Part shown: positions 54,216 through 64,000 of the stretch, piece by piece
Layout of the letters: each line of letters begins with the position of its first letter
Position numbering within the stretch: the stretch's first letter is position 1
NCBI RefSeq assembly: GCF_030504645.1
Contig: NZ_JAUKWQ010000004.1
Span: forward strand, 310,001 to 374,000
Direction of reading: 5' to 3'
DNA length: 64,000 nucleotides
Source of the DNA: Rhizobium oryzicola
GTDB taxonomy: Bacteria > Pseudomonadota > Alphaproteobacteria > Rhizobiales > Rhizobiaceae
Notes under the pieces: model-generated
Database searches by the model: none
Seen by the model: the letters and a program-made list of their open reading frames with translations, nothing else
What the model was told of the DNA's origin: nothing
Translations under genes and position numbers: made by a program

Positions 54216-56941
54216 GCATCCAGGAGCGCTTCCGCCTCTTCCATCTCGCAGGGCGGCGGAGGCTCCGGAAAGGTCGCAAGGGCGGCATTGATCAGGCGCT
54301 GGCCTTCGTTGCGCCCGGTGTTTCCCAAAGATGCGGCAAGGCTTTTGGCTGCCCGCAAATGCCAGAGGGGAGACCCTTGGGCGACCGAAGCGTCGATGGC
54401 GGCAGAAAACAGTCTTCTTGCCTCTTCGGGATGTTCATCGCGCAGAAGTTCGCCTTTGAGACGGATGAGTTCCGGTCGGCACCAGCCAGCATTGGACTCC
54501 AGCGCCCAATCCACCAGAGCAGAGCCGGAGCGCTTTCCTGCGAGGACGACGACCGTTTCCAGTCGTGCCCCATTCGTATCCCCGACAAAGGCCGCCTCCA
54601 GGCGTTGCCGGTTTCCCGAGGGTTCATCAAACAAGGGCTCAAACCCATCCGCCCAGAACAGCGATCGCGATATCGAGTGCTTGATAGCCAGTTCACGAAG
54701 CAGGTCCAGCAGGTGCCGGGCCGTCTCAAGCTTGTTCTGGCCAAAGTAAACGGGGAAGGCTGACACATAGATCGCAAGGCAGGTGGAAATCGCGTCGTCA
54801 TTGTTGAGCGCCTCAGCGACGGCTTCCTCAGCCAGTTCGATGGCTCGAGTTCCAAAGCCTTGAATCCAGGCGGTCTTGGCCATCAGCATCAATGCGACGG
54901 TTCTCTGGTCATAGCCCGCGCCGCTTGTGGTGGTGCGCCCGACAGTCTTGCTGCTGGCCTCGAGCGCCAGGTGGCAGAGCCGGTTCATCTCCTCGTGCTC
55001 GCCGAGAAAGTGCTTGTTCATGGCCAGAATTCGGCTGCTGGCGCCACCGGGCATCCGGCCGAATTTATGCTCCAGCCGGAGCGCCACATCCACGGCTTCG
55101 GCATATTTGCCTTGGGTGGTGATAACAGCGCATCGGCCACTGTGGGCTCTCACGATTTCGACGTGGTCACCCAAGTCTTCTGCAATGTCTCCGGCAATTT
55201 TGAACTGGCGCACAGCTTCGTCATCTGCCGTCACGCCCCGCACGTGGAAGAGAACATGGCCCATGGCGGATCTCAGCTGTGCCTCGATCAAGGGGTCTGT
55301 GGCGGTTCCTTCTTCCATCAGACGAACGGCGCGCTCGACGACCTGGAGCTCTTCGTTCATGAGACCAAGTTGCGTCCACAGAATGTGCGAGATCGCCGAA
55401 ATCTGCAGACAAAGCGCGCGGCTCTCACTCTTGCAGCACCAGGCCAAGGCAGCTCGCACGTCATGGATGAGGTCGCCATGAGCGTTCATCCAATCCGCCT
55501 TTTCCATTTGCCGCCATTCCGCCTTGGCGTGCTCAAGTTCGGCAATCACCCACAGGGCATGCGATAGTCCGCATGCGTCCATCTGACCGCTAGCTTCCAG
55601 CTGTTCGCGGGCGAAAGCACGCGTCATCTCCAGCAAGCGCATGCGACCGTCGCGCCGCGTCGTGGAAATCAGCGACTTCGAGATCAGCCCAGCAAGGGCG
55701 TCCTCGAATGTCTCCGGGCCGAGGGATTTCGGCGAAAGGGCGCTTGCGGCCGCTATGTTGAATGGGCCGGCGAAGGCAGACAGATGGCAAAGCAGGATCT
55801 GTTCTTCCGGCAACAGCAGATCGTAACTCCACTTCAGTGTTGCCTTCAGCGTCTGCTGGCGAGGGGGCGCGGTGCGCCGCCCGCGACGAAGCGCATTGAT
55901 GGGATTGCTGAGGGATGACGCGGTATTTTGCAAGCCGAGGCCTGCCGCACGCGATGCCGCCAGTTCTATAGCCAGCGGAATGCCATCAAGCCGACGCACG
56001 ATTTCGGCGGCAATCGGCAAGTCTTCGGGCTGTCGCAAGCCTTGCCCGCCAACCAGCGCGAGCCGCTCATGGAACAGTTCGAGAGCCGCATAGGCCTCGA
56101 TGGTATCAGGGACCTCGTCGGCTTCGGGGACGGCGAGGCTTGGGAGCTTGCGGACATTTTCCGATACCACCCGCAGAGCTTCCCGGCTGGTTGCGATGAA
56201 GGCCGCGTTGGGTGTCAGGCGCAACAACTGCTCGATCACGGTGGCGCAGACATCGATCACGTGCTCGCAGTTGTCGAAGACGAACAGCGCGCGTGACCGG
56301 CCGATCGATTGTATGATGCCGGGTAGCGGATCTGCCGAGAAGACGCTGAGGCCCAGTGACGAGGCAATCTCGGAGGTGACAAGATCGCTGCTGGAGAGCG
56401 TCGCAAGATCCAGAAAGAAAAGCTGGTCGAATTGACCTTCCAGCGCTCTGGCAATGGCGATGGCTGCTGATGTCTTGCCGATGCCTCCAGGCCCGGTGAT
56501 GGTCAGGAGTCTGGCCGAATCCATCAACTCGACGGAGCGATTGATGAATTCTTCCCGCCCGATGAGCCTTGCATGATTTGCCGGCAAAGTCTGACGGATA
56601 GGCAGCTCAGCCTCAGCCGGGATATTATGATCCGTTTTCGAGACCGGCTTGGCAAACTTGTATCCGACACCAGGAATGTTCACGATGCACGTGGGAGACG
56701 TGCCGTCATGAATCGCCTTGCGCAAGGCGACCATGTGTACGCGAAGAGCCGCCTCATCCACATGCGTGGTGGGCCAGACGGACTTGATGATCTCGTCCTT
56801 GCTCAGCGTTTGTCCAGCATTGGCAACCAGGCAGGCCAGAACGTCGAACGCCCGCGCACCGATTCGGACGACCGACTCGCCCTTGCTCAGACGGCGCTGT
56901 GTAGGATCAAGCTCGAATTCACCAAAGCGGTAGATCGTCAT
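54212..56941 (-). CDS. Large winged-helix/ATPase (AfsR/STAND-like) transcriptional regulator 2
   Basis: This 909-aa protein has an OmpR-type winged helix (about 1-98, ending NIPGVGYKFAKPV), GRE at about 128-130, Walker A GPGGIGKT (150-157), Walker B FVFDNCEHVIDV and a long helical C-terminus. Architecture and motifs match regulator 1 at 43902, with clear divergence in the C-terminal sensor part. Its 3' end overlaps the convergent MBL gene. Target genes are unknown. Confidence 0.88.
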   Translation of the reverse strand: MTIYRFGEFELDPTQRRLSKGESVVRIGARAFDVLACLVANAGQTLSKDEIIKSVWPTTHVDEAALRVHMVALRKAIHDGTSPTCIVNIPGVGYKFAKPVSKTDHNIPAEAELPIRQTLPANHARLIGREEFINRSVELMDSARLLTITGPGGIGKTSAAIAIARALEGQFDQLFFLDLATLSSSDLVTSEIASSLGLSVFSADPLPGIIQSIGRSRALFVFDNCEHVIDVCATVIEQLLRLTPNAAFIATSREALRVVSENVRKLPSLAVPEADEVPDTIEAYAALELFHERLALVGGQGLRQPEDLPIAAEIVRRLDGIPLAIELAASRAAGLGLQNTASSLSNPINALRRGRRTAPPRQQTLKATLKWSYDLLLPEEQILLCHLSAFAGPFNIAAASALSPKSLGPETFEDALAGLISKSLISTTRRDGRMRLLEMTRAFAREQLEASGQMDACGLSHALWVIAELEHAKAEWRQMEKADWMNAHGDLIHDVRAALAWCCKSESRALCLQISAISHILWTQLGLMNEELQVVERAVRLMEEGTATDPLIEAQLRSAMGHVLFHVRGVTADDEAVRQFKIAGDIAEDLGDHVEIVRAHSGRCAVITTQGKYAEAVDVALRLEHKFGRMPGGASSRILAMNKHFLGEHEEMNRLCHLALEASSKTVGRTTTSGAGYDQRTVALMLMAKTAWIQGFGTRAIELAEEAVAEALNNDDAISTCLAIYVSAFPVYFGQNKLETARHLLDLLRELAIKHSISRSLFWADGFEPLFDEPSGNRQRLEAAFVGDTNGARLETVVVLAGKRSGSALVDWALESNAGWCRPELIRLKGELLRDEHPEEARRLFSAAIDASVAQGSPLWHLRAAKSLAASLGNTGRNEGQRLINAALATFPEPPPPCEMEEAEALLDA

Positions 56942-57263
56942 CTTGCACCCTAAAATTGATTTTGTTCATAACCATGGCCTTCGCAATGACGTTTCGTCCT
57001 TGCTGCTTGCCGGGTGCACCTGGCAGCGTGTTCTGATGCCAGTTGAGAAAGTATGACTTTTATAAAATGGGATACGCCATATGCTCTGCTGCTGCAACCG
57101 GGAAGAGGAGCATGTTTTAGCTGCGCCTGACGTTCCGGATGGACGCGCCTTTCTCGAAGTATCTGGCGCGCCATTACCAGCGGGCGTCGCATCGCCGTAA
57201 GCCTTTCCAGGCAATTGTTGCCGCCAGCGATCACGATATTGTGCGTTGGACCTGCTGCTTGCA
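56942..57263. other. 322-nt gap between regulator 2 and the MocR gene
   Basis: Both flanking genes are on the minus strand. The promoter of regulator 2 should be at the left end. I see no convincing gene or repeat; a minus-strand frame spanning 56950-57354 overlaps the MocR 3' end in another frame and has no recognisable product. Confidence 0.5.
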
Positions 57264-58634
57264 TCACCCCATCCATCCTGCGTCTGACAGGGTGTTCGCA
57301 ATGAATAGAAGTCCGGCCCGCAGCTCCTCGCGCTGAATAACGCCTCCTAGGCATACGCGCACATGCTCATCCGGGGTGCCAAGAACCGTAAAGGCATCTG
57401 ATGGCATCAGTCCCACGTGCCGGCCTGCCATGCGCCCCATCAATTCGGCTCGGCTCGCGCCCACCGGCAGCTTCAGCCAGATGTTGAAGGCTTCCGGCTC
57501 TCCCTTGAAGCTGTAACCGGCCAATGTTTCCGTTGCGATGATCTGGCGGGCCGCACTTTCCGTGCGGATGAAGCGACGAATGGCATCCGCTGTCCCATCC
57601 TCGATCCAGCGTGTGGCAAGCGCCATGCAGATCGGCGACGGCATCACGGCGCTCGCACGCAGGGCCTGTGCAAGCGTATAGGCGGCCCGCGCATTGGGGG
57701 CGACGGTATAGGCAAGGCGGAGGCCGGCGCCCAAACATTTGGCTAGCCCGCCAATGTGCCAGGTGAGGTCCGGCGCAAGGGTCGCGAACGGTGCCGGTGC
57801 GATCGCCGGAATGAACCCGTAGGCATCATCTTCAATGAGGGGCAGTCTGTGGCGTATCAGGACTTCGGCAATCTCCATCCGGCGCGCCTGTGGAATTGTC
57901 AGCGTTGTCGGGTTCTGGACGGTGGGGTTCAGATAGAGCGCCTTCGGCTGATGCAGATGGATGGCTGCATCAAGAGCTTCCGGCATTATGCCGGATGCAT
58001 CCATGGGAAGGCCCACCAGCTGAAGGCTCATTCGGGCGGCAATGGCGCGTAGCCCGGGATAGGTCACGCCTTCACATAGGATGACATCTCCGGGCCGCGT
58101 CATGGTCGACAGCAGCGCGGTCATGGTTGCATGGGCACCCGGCGTGATGGCAATCCGTTCCAGGCTCGGCACCATGCCGCGCTTTGAAAGCCAGGAGGAT
58201 GCCGCTGCCTTGTCCTGCGCTCCGCCCGTTGTGGATTGGTAGCGAAGTAGCGAGACAAGGTTGGCGGCGACGGTTCGCAAGCCTTCCTGCATGCGCGCGA
58301 CGAGATCGGGGTCTTGCGGTTCCGGCGGCATGTTCATCGAAAGATCTTCGTCGCGTGTGCGGCGCGGATCGACTTCATGACGCGCATAGGCAGGCGTGCT
58401 GACGAATGTGCCGCGTCCGACATGGCTCTCGACCAGACGACGAGCGTTGGCTTCCGTATAGGCGCGGCTGACCGTAGTGAAATCGATGCCAAGCTTCTCC
58501 GCAAGCTTCCTCTGGGGCGGCAATCTTTCCCCTGACGCGATCTTGCCAGTCTTGATAGCCGTTTCGATCGCGTCTGCAATTTGAAGGTATCGCGGTTTGC
58601 CATCGGGCCTGAGCACCGGAAGCCATTTCGTCAT
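57264..58634 (-). CDS. MocR-type regulator (GntR winged helix fused to an aminotransferase fold)
   Basis: This protein is about 456 aa if it starts at MTKWLPVLRPDG (58634); an ATG at 58658 would add 8 residues. The N-terminal GntR domain (about 13-80: YLQIADAIETAIKTGKIASG) is followed by a class I aminotransferase domain with ITPGAH, YLNPTVQNPTT, EDDAYG and the PLP lysine in GGLAKCLGAGLRLAY. MocR proteins use PLP or an aminated ligand to control neighbouring genes. It is divergent from the Nit1C operon, so it is the likely controller, in place of the sigma-54 activator found with some Nit1C clusters. Confidence 0.93.
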   Translation of the reverse strand: MTKWLPVLRPDGKPRYLQIADAIETAIKTGKIASGERLPPQRKLAEKLGIDFTTVSRAYTEANARRLVESHVGRGTFVSTPAYARHEVDPRRTRDEDLSMNMPPEPQDPDLVARMQEGLRTVAANLVSLLRYQSTTGGAQDKAAASSWLSKRGMVPSLERIAITPGAHATMTALLSTMTRPGDVILCEGVTYPGLRAIAARMSLQLVGLPMDASGIMPEALDAAIHLHQPKALYLNPTVQNPTTLTIPQARRMEIAEVLIRHRLPLIEDDAYGFIPAIAPAPFATLAPDLTWHIGGLAKCLGAGLRLAYTVAPNARAAYTLAQALRASAVMPSPICMALATRWIEDGTADAIRRFIRTESAARQIIATETLAGYSFKGEPEAFNIWLKLPVGASRAELMGRMAGRHVGLMPSDAFTVLGTPDEHVRVCLGGVIQREELRAGLLFIANTLSDAGWMG

Positions 58635-58670
58635 GCCGTCTCGAATCCTATCTTTCATCAATTGTTGCTA

Positions 58671-58852
58671 ATTGTATGCATCGGTATTGCGCATGGCAAC
58701 CATTTAATTCGAGAGTAAATAGTGGGCAAGGTCGACGCATAATCTGCCCTTTCTACGGGCAATGTGAGGAGAGAAAATGCAATTCACATGATGATTTCGG
58801 TAAGATGAACAATTATTGTATGGATATTAAACTTAATATTGATTCATACAAT
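58671..58852. promoter_or_regulatory. Three ATTGTATGNAT boxes between MocR and Nit1C
   Basis: ATTGTATGCAT (58671-58681), ATTGTATGGAT (58815-58825) and, on the minus strand, ATTGTATGAAT (58852-58842). The last two form an inverted pair 47 nt before the first Nit1C ATG, and the inverted box contains TACAAT, a good -10, with no good -35. The pattern suits activation or repression by the MocR protein. Confidence 0.75.
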
Positions 58853-58898
58853 TCCTGTCGTACGCTTGGTCATCCCAACCGCAACAGGAGCGACAGAA

Positions 58899-59381
58899 AT
58901 GCCTCAAGTCACGCATGAAGCCCACAAAGATGGCGACTTCTTCGTTGATTACGAATCCAAGGTCTTCGAGGATGTGAAGGCCGATCCGGGCGAAAAGGCC
59001 CTGGTGACCTTTCATACAGTTGCCTTCGAGGGCTCCATCGGCCTCGTCAACATTCTCAACGCCATTCGCCTGCAGCGCAAAGGCTATGAAACCTCGATCC
59101 TTCTGTACGGCCCGGGCGTGACGCTCGGCATCCAGCGAGGCTTTCCCAAGCTTGGTGACGAGGCGTTTCCGGGACACCTGAATTTCAACAAGAACCTCGA
59201 GCGTTTCATGAAGGAGGGCGGCAAGGTCTATGCATGTCGCTTCGCGCTGCAGGCGCTTTACGGCCACGGTGAGCCATCGTTGATCCCCGGCATTATCCCG
59301 ATCCTGCCGCAGGACGTTCTGGATTGCGTGCTGCTGCACAAGAAGGCCAACGCGCTGATCATCGATACCTGGACAGTGTGA
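58899..59381 (+). CDS. nitB: MSMEG_0572/Sll0783-family nitrogen-starvation protein
   Basis: This 160-aa cytoplasmic protein starts at [15 protein letters not shown], with AGGAG 8 nt upstream. The sequence ([28 protein letters not shown]) is characteristic of the Sll0783 family, which opens Nit1 clusters. It has a DsrE-like feel but no known activity. First gene of the operon, 87 nt before the nitrilase. Confidence 0.9.
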   Translation: MPQVTHEAHKDGDFFVDYESKVFEDVKADPGEKALVTFHTVAFEGSIGLVNILNAIRLQRKGYETSILLYGPGVTLGIQRGFPKLGDEAFPGHLNFNKNLERFMKEGGKVYACRFALQALYGHGEPSLIPGIIPILPQDVLDCVLLHKKANALIIDTWTV

Positions 59382-59468
59382 TCCTAGCCAGGATGTCCGG
59401 GCTCTGTGTCCGCCCGGGCATTCCGCACCCTGACCCCACGCGCCCTCAACGATGCGAAGGAGCTTCCC

Positions 59469-60458
59469 ATGTCCCGAACCGTCCGTGCCGCCGCCGTCCA
59501 GATCGCGCCTGACCTCACATCGCGTGCCGGGACGGTTGAGCGTGTCCTCAATGCGATTGCAGAATCTGCCGAAAAAGGCGCTGAGCTGATCGTCTTTCCG
59601 GAGACATTTGTTCCCTGGTACCCCTACTTCAGTTTTGTCCTTCCGCCCGTGCAACAGGGGCCGGAGCATCTGCGACTGTACGAGGAAGCCGTCATAGTTC
59701 CCTCCGCCGAAACCAGAGCCGTGGCCGAGGCGGCGCGCAAGCGCAATGTTGTGATCGTGCTTGGCGTCAACGAGCGCGACCGGGGATCGCTTTACAATAC
59801 CCAACTGATTTTCGATGCCGATGGCAGTCTGAAACTGAAGCGTCGCAAGATCACGCCCACCTATCATGAACGGATGATCTGGGGGCAGGGCGATGGAGCC
59901 GGTCTGAAGGTTGTCGATACCGCCGTCGGACGTGTCGGTGCGCTTGCCTGCTGGGAGCATTACAATCCCCTGGCGCGCTATGCCCTCATGGCGCAGCACG
60001 AAGAGATCCATGCCTCGCATTTCCCGGGCTCTCTCGTTGGCCCGATCTTCGGTGAGCAGATCGAGGTGACCATGCGCCATCATGCGCTGGAATCCGGCTG
60101 TTTCGTCGTCAATGCCACCGGATGGCTGAGCGAAGAACAGATCCATTCGATCCACCCTGACCCCGCGCTGCAGAAGGGCCTAAGGGATGGCTGCATGACC
60201 TGCATCATCACCCCCGAAGGGCGCCATGTCGTGCCGCCGCTGACGTCGGGAGAGGGCATTCTGATCGGCGACCTCGACATGCGGCTGATCACCAAGCGCA
60301 AGCGAATGATGGATTCGGTCGGGCATTACGCACGGCCTGAACTGCTGCATCTTGTCCAGGATGTGCGCCCTGCCCGGGCGCTGGAGCAGATCGGCAGCGC
60401 CCGCCCGCCCCATGAAGATCTCGACACTACCAGTTTTCAGGAGGTTCAAGATGCTTGA
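59469..60458 (+). CDS. nitC: Nit1-type nitrilase
   Basis: This 329-aa nitrilase-superfamily enzyme has the catalytic E45 (FPETFVPW), K127 (RRKITPT) and C161 ([10 protein letters not shown]). It converts a nitrile to an acid and ammonia; Nit6803-like enzymes prefer dinitriles, and the cluster type has been tied to cyanide use. ATG 59469 is preceded by AAGGAG. Its end overlaps the radical SAM gene by 8 nt. Confidence 0.93.
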   Translation: MSRTVRAAAVQIAPDLTSRAGTVERVLNAIAESAEKGAELIVFPETFVPWYPYFSFVLPPVQQGPEHLRLYEEAVIVPSAETRAVAEAARKRNVVIVLGVNERDRGSLYNTQLIFDADGSLKLKRRKITPTYHERMIWGQGDGAGLKVVDTAVGRVGALACWEHYNPLARYALMAQHEEIHASHFPGSLVGPIFGEQIEVTMRHHALESGCFVVNATGWLSEEQIHSIHPDPALQKGLRDGCMTCIITPEGRHVVPPLTSGEGILIGDLDMRLITKRKRMMDSVGHYARPELLHLVQDVRPARALEQIGSARPPHEDLDTTSFQEVQDA

Positions 60459-61572
60459 TCTGCAGCCCTCGACCGATCCCGAACTCATCAACGATCTCCA
60501 GACAAAAGGCATGCGGCTTGTCGATCCACGGGCGGGCCACGAAAGCCGGCGCGGCGGCGCCGGTCCCTCCGATCACAAGGCGGTCAGCTTTGGCGATACG
60601 ACGGTCATGGTGCCAGTGCATACAGCCCCCGCCTTCGACAGCCCCTATCTGGTCGAAGCGCCCGGTGCCGATGGCAAGGCGCGCATCACGCGCGATGGAG
60701 CCGAGGTTGCCCGTATCCGCTTTCCCAATCGCCCCAAATTCTATGACCTCGTGACGGCCGACGGCATTCCCTACAACAAGATTGCGGTTCTCCATTCTCG
60801 CGACGTGCTTGCCACCACGGTTCTGCAAACCTGCATTCGCTATGAAAGCCGCAAGAAGACCTGTCAGTTCTGTTCGATCGGCCAAAGTCTGGCGGCTGGT
60901 CGGACCGTCGCGCACAAGACGCCCGAACAATTGGCGGAAGTTGCCAAGGCAGCCGTCGAGCTGGACGGCGTCAAGCACATGGTCATGACGACGGGTACGC
61001 CGCCGGGTAAAGATCGCGGTGCTGCGATCCTTGCCGAAAGCGCACGAGCCGTCAAAGCTGTTGTCGATCTGCCGATCCAGGTCCAGTGCGAACCGCCGGA
61101 AGATGACATCTGGCACCAGCGCATGAAGGATGCAGGCGCGGATGCGCTCGGCATGCATCTGGAGGCGGTCACCCCTGAGGTTCGCGAACGCATGATGCCC
61201 GGCAAGGCCAGCGTGCCGCTTTCAAAATATTTCTCCAGTTTTGAGGCTGCGGTGAAGGTGTTCGGGCGAGGACAGGTCTCGACCTATATTCTCGCGGGTC
61301 TGGGCGATACGCAGGAGGCGATTCTCGACATGTCGGAACGGCTGGTCGCGATGGGGGTCTATCCCTTTGTCGTACCCTTCGTGCCGATTTCGGGCACACC
61401 GCTCGAAAGCCATCCGGCGCCGACATCGGAGTTCATGGCGGGCATTCTGGAACCGCTTTCCCGCATCGTGATCGAAGGCGGCCTCAAGGCCTCCGACATC
61501 AAGGCCGGATGCGGCAAATGCGGCGCCTGCTCTGCTCTTTCCACCTATGAAAAGCTGAGGGTTCCGGCATGA
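60451..61572 (+). CDS. nitD: MSMEG_0568-family radical SAM protein
   Basis: This 373-aa protein starts at [11 protein letters not shown]. The cluster-binding cysteines are C128, C138 and C141, a CX9CX2C spacing instead of the usual CX3CX2C. Three more cysteines near the end (C354, C357, C360 in [10 protein letters not shown]) could hold an auxiliary Fe-S cluster. [11 protein letters not shown] and the barrel strands fit biotin-synthase-like radical SAM folds. Reaction unknown. Confidence 0.9.
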   Translation: MLDLQPSTDPELINDLQTKGMRLVDPRAGHESRRGGAGPSDHKAVSFGDTTVMVPVHTAPAFDSPYLVEAPGADGKARITRDGAEVARIRFPNRPKFYDLVTADGIPYNKIAVLHSRDVLATTVLQTCIRYESRKKTCQFCSIGQSLAAGRTVAHKTPEQLAEVAKAAVELDGVKHMVMTTGTPPGKDRGAAILAESARAVKAVVDLPIQVQCEPPEDDIWHQRMKDAGADALGMHLEAVTPEVRERMMPGKASVPLSKYFSSFEAAVKVFGRGQVSTYILAGLGDTQEAILDMSERLVAMGVYPFVVPFVPISGTPLESHPAPTSEFMAGILEPLSRIVIEGGLKASDIKAGCGKCGACSALSTYEKLRVPA

Positions 61573-62108
61573 GCCTTATGGACCATCAGGCCTTCATCAG
61601 CCCGGAATTCATCATTCGCGCCGCAACAGAAGCCTGGGAAGTGGCGGGCGCTCGGCGCCTGCGCCATCAAGTCTTCGTCGAGGAACAGAAGATCTTTGCC
61701 GAACACGACCGGGACGCAATCGACGAGATCGCGCTTCCGCTGGTGGCGATTGCTACAGTCGCGGCGGAACCTGCCGATGTGGTCGGTACGGTACGCATTC
61801 ACCAGTCCTCGTCAGGCGTCTGGTGGGGCTCAAGGCTTGCCGTTGCTCCCGACTATCGACGGGTTGGCCGGCTCGGCGCAGAACTGATCCGTCTGGCGGT
61901 TAGCACGGCCAATGGCGTCGGCTGCCATGTGTTCAACGCCCATGTTCAGCTTAAGAATGTTCCGCTCTTCCGGCGGCTGCACTGGGAGGCGGTGAAGGAA
62001 GTCGATCTTCATGGCGTGCCGCATATGCATATGCAGGCGTCGCTCCCCTATTATCCGGCCATAGGCAATCCTGCTGCCGGCTGGTCTGCCAGGGCGCGGA
62101 GGGGGTGA
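61569..62108 (+). CDS. nitE: MSMEG_0567/Sll0786-family GNAT N-acetyltransferase
   Basis: This 179-aa GNAT-fold protein has the acetyl-CoA loop region SRLAVAPDYRRVGRLGAELI (about 97-116). It overlaps the radical SAM stop by 4 nt, and its own stop shares a base with the next ATG. In other Nit1 clusters the GNAT and AIR-synthase-like parts can be fused; here they are separate. The acceptor is unknown. Confidence 0.9.
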   Translation: MSLMDHQAFISPEFIIRAATEAWEVAGARRLRHQVFVEEQKIFAEHDRDAIDEIALPLVAIATVAAEPADVVGTVRIHQSSSGVWWGSRLAVAPDYRRVGRLGAELIRLAVSTANGVGCHVFNAHVQLKNVPLFRRLHWEAVKEVDLHGVPHMHMQASLPYYPAIGNPAAGWSARARRG

Positions 62109-63079
62109 TGGACCTCCAGGATATCGCCGCTCAACTTTCAGCGCATCCCTCAATCCGCGGCAAGCTTGATATTGCGGCTTCGACACGCGCACTGGCCTTG
62201 ACCGCGTCTACGAGCGGCAGTCCGGGCGATGACGCGGCAGCGATTGCGCGGCCTGAAGGCGGCTGGGACCTTTTTGCCGGAGAAGGCTTCATGCCGCAGT
62301 TCGTGCAGGATGATCCATGGTTTGCCGGCTGGTGCGGCGTCATGGTCAACCTGTCGGATATTGCCGCCATGGGAGGGCGCGCAACCGCGCTTCTGGATGC
62401 GATATGGGCGCCGGACGCGGCCTCTGGCGACCCTTTGCTGAAAGGCCTGCGGGATGCGGCGCAAGCCTATGGCGTGCCGATCGTGGGTGGCCATACCAAT
62501 CTGCGGAGCGCAGAGCTCAATCTTGCCGTCTCCGTCACGGGTCGGGCAAGCCGCTTGATTTCAAGCTTTGCTGCCCAACCGGGTGATGCGCTGATTGCCG
62601 TTGTCGATCATCGTGGAGAATACAGGCCACGCTTCGACAACTGGTGCGCAGCCCTTGAGGCGCCGCATGATCGTCTGCGCGGGGATTATGAACTCCTGCC
62701 GCTGCTGGCCGAACGGGGTCTGGTCGATGCGGGCAAGGATATCAGCCAGGGCGGCATTGTTGGCACGGCCCTGATGCTGGCCGAATGTTCACGCTGCGGG
62801 TTCGATATTGATCTCACAGCCATTCCCCTGCCGCCCGGTGTGGAGATGGTCCGTTGGCTGCGAACCTTTCCGAGCTACGGCTTCCTGCTGTCGGTCCGAC
62901 AGGACAAGGCGTCAGATGTGTGTGCTGCCTTTGCGGAGCGCGACATCAGCGCGACCGTCATCGGGAAAGCTCATGTCAGGCCCGAGATTGCCCTCGTGCT
63001 GGAAAAGGATCGCGCGATCTTCTGGGACTACGCCGCCTCGCCCTATCTCTCGCTATCCAAGGAAACAGCACATGCCTGA
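62108..63079 (+). CDS. nitF: Sll0787-family AIR synthase-like (PurM-fold) protein
   Basis: This 323-aa PurM/ThiL-like ATP-using protein has GDDAAAI near residue 42, MVNLSDIAAMGG, GGHTNLRSAEL and KDISQGGIVGTA, all ATP/metal sites of the fold. ATG 62108 shares its A with the nitE stop. In the family ATP activates an amide or acid. Overlaps nitG by 8 nt. Confidence 0.92.
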   Translation: MDLQDIAAQLSAHPSIRGKLDIAASTRALALTASTSGSPGDDAAAIARPEGGWDLFAGEGFMPQFVQDDPWFAGWCGVMVNLSDIAAMGGRATALLDAIWAPDAASGDPLLKGLRDAAQAYGVPIVGGHTNLRSAELNLAVSVTGRASRLISSFAAQPGDALIAVVDHRGEYRPRFDNWCAALEAPHDRLRGDYELLPLLAERGLVDAGKDISQGGIVGTALMLAECSRCGFDIDLTAIPLPPGVEMVRWLRTFPSYGFLLSVRQDKASDVCAAFAERDISATVIGKAHVRPEIALVLEKDRAIFWDYAASPYLSLSKETAHA

Positions 63080-63350
63080 GGTCCGCTTTACGATCCGCTG
63101 GCCCGATGGGGCAGAAGAGAGCTGCTACTCGCCCTCGACTGCGATCCATCGTCATCTCGCCGCCGGTGAGACCTATCCCCTGGCCGAGTTCCTGGACCGC
63201 GCCCGCTCTGGCTTGAACGAAGCGTCTGAGCGGGTGGCGGCCAAATACGGTTTCGCCTGTTCTGCCGCTATGGACCAGTTGGCGCTCATTGAGCAGGCCG
63301 CGAAGAACCAACCATCGGACGGGCATGTCACCTGTCTCTCCCTGTCATGA
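63072..63350 (+). CDS. nitG: MSMEG_0570-family nitrogen-starvation protein
   Basis: This 92-aa cytoplasmic protein starts inside the nitF end. MPEVRFTIRWPDGAEESCYSP is the family signature: a small beta-rich N-terminus, then a helical part. No known activity. Coupled to the oxidoreductase gene 11 nt downstream. Confidence 0.9.
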   Translation: MPEVRFTIRWPDGAEESCYSPSTAIHRHLAAGETYPLAEFLDRARSGLNEASERVAAKYGFACSAAMDQLALIEQAAKNQPSDGHVTCLSLS

Positions 63351-63361
63351 AAGGGCTTCCC

Positions 63362-64000
<639 letters not shown>

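Noticed and set aside
56950-57354. 134-codon minus-strand frame as a gene
   Set aside because: It overlaps the MocR 3' end in another frame, is rich in Arg, and has no ribosome site or known domain.

Overview
The window reads as accessory DNA from a GC-rich alphaproteobacterium, most likely Hyphomicrobiales (Rhizobiaceae-like). The reasons are a rhizobial-type cbb3 oxidase locus, dense operons with ATGA overlaps, many GntR/LacI/MocR regulators, and several catabolic and transport islands. I saw no rRNA, tRNA, CRISPR array, transposase or replication gene. All identifications come from reading motifs; no database search was run.

Layout. (1) 1-7.4 kb, + strand: a cbb3 cytochrome c oxidase operon ccoN-O-Q-P, a 73-aa membrane protein, a DUF2189 membrane protein, the copper ATPase ccoI and ccoS. 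The usual ccoG and ccoH are absent. (2) 7.4-11.1 kb: a LacI repressor divergent from a dihydrodipicolinate-synthase-like aldolase and an MFS transporter, with a clear promoter/operator between them. (3) 11.4-15 kb: two tandem, mosaic S-layer/RTX-like proteins with nearly identical ends and different middles. (4) 15-19.5 kb: a TehA/TDT-type transporter, an aldo/keto reductase, an MFS exporter and a DUF1206 membrane protein.

(5) 20-37 kb: a large catabolic island. A five-gene branched-chain-type ABC importer (- strand) is divergent from two + strand runs. These encode an FAD monooxygenase, two Asp/Glu-racemase/maleate-isomerase-fold proteins, a PuuE-like deacetylase-fold hydrolase, an aldehyde dehydrogenase, two SDRs, a metallo-beta-lactamase-fold hydrolase, an isocitrate-lyase/PEP-mutase-type lyase, a maleamate-amidase-like cysteine hydrolase and an MFS carrier. 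A GntR-FCD and a GntR-UTRA regulator lie inside. The gene set suggests import and stepwise hydrolysis of an N-heterocycle or cyclic imide through a half-amide and a maleate-type diacid. The substrate is unknown, and this is the best candidate here for an undescribed pathway.

(6) 37-57 kb: a periplasmic molybdenum hydroxylase with its own cytochrome c, two alpha/beta hydrolases, a DUF983 protein, a second isochorismatase-fold hydrolase, a short AraC regulator, an SDR with a damaged active site, a Kef-type antiporter operon that includes a tri-heme cytochrome c, a second metallo-hydrolase, and two large winged-helix/ATPase regulators of the same architecture.

(7) 57.3-64 kb: a MocR-type regulator divergent from a Nit1C cluster: Sll0783-like protein, nitrilase, radical SAM, GNAT, AIR-synthase-like, MSMEG_0570-like and a flavin oxidoreductase that runs off the end. 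Nit1C clusters are linked to nitrogen-starvation response and cyanide assimilation. Three copies of an ATTGTATGNAT box lie between the regulator and the operon.
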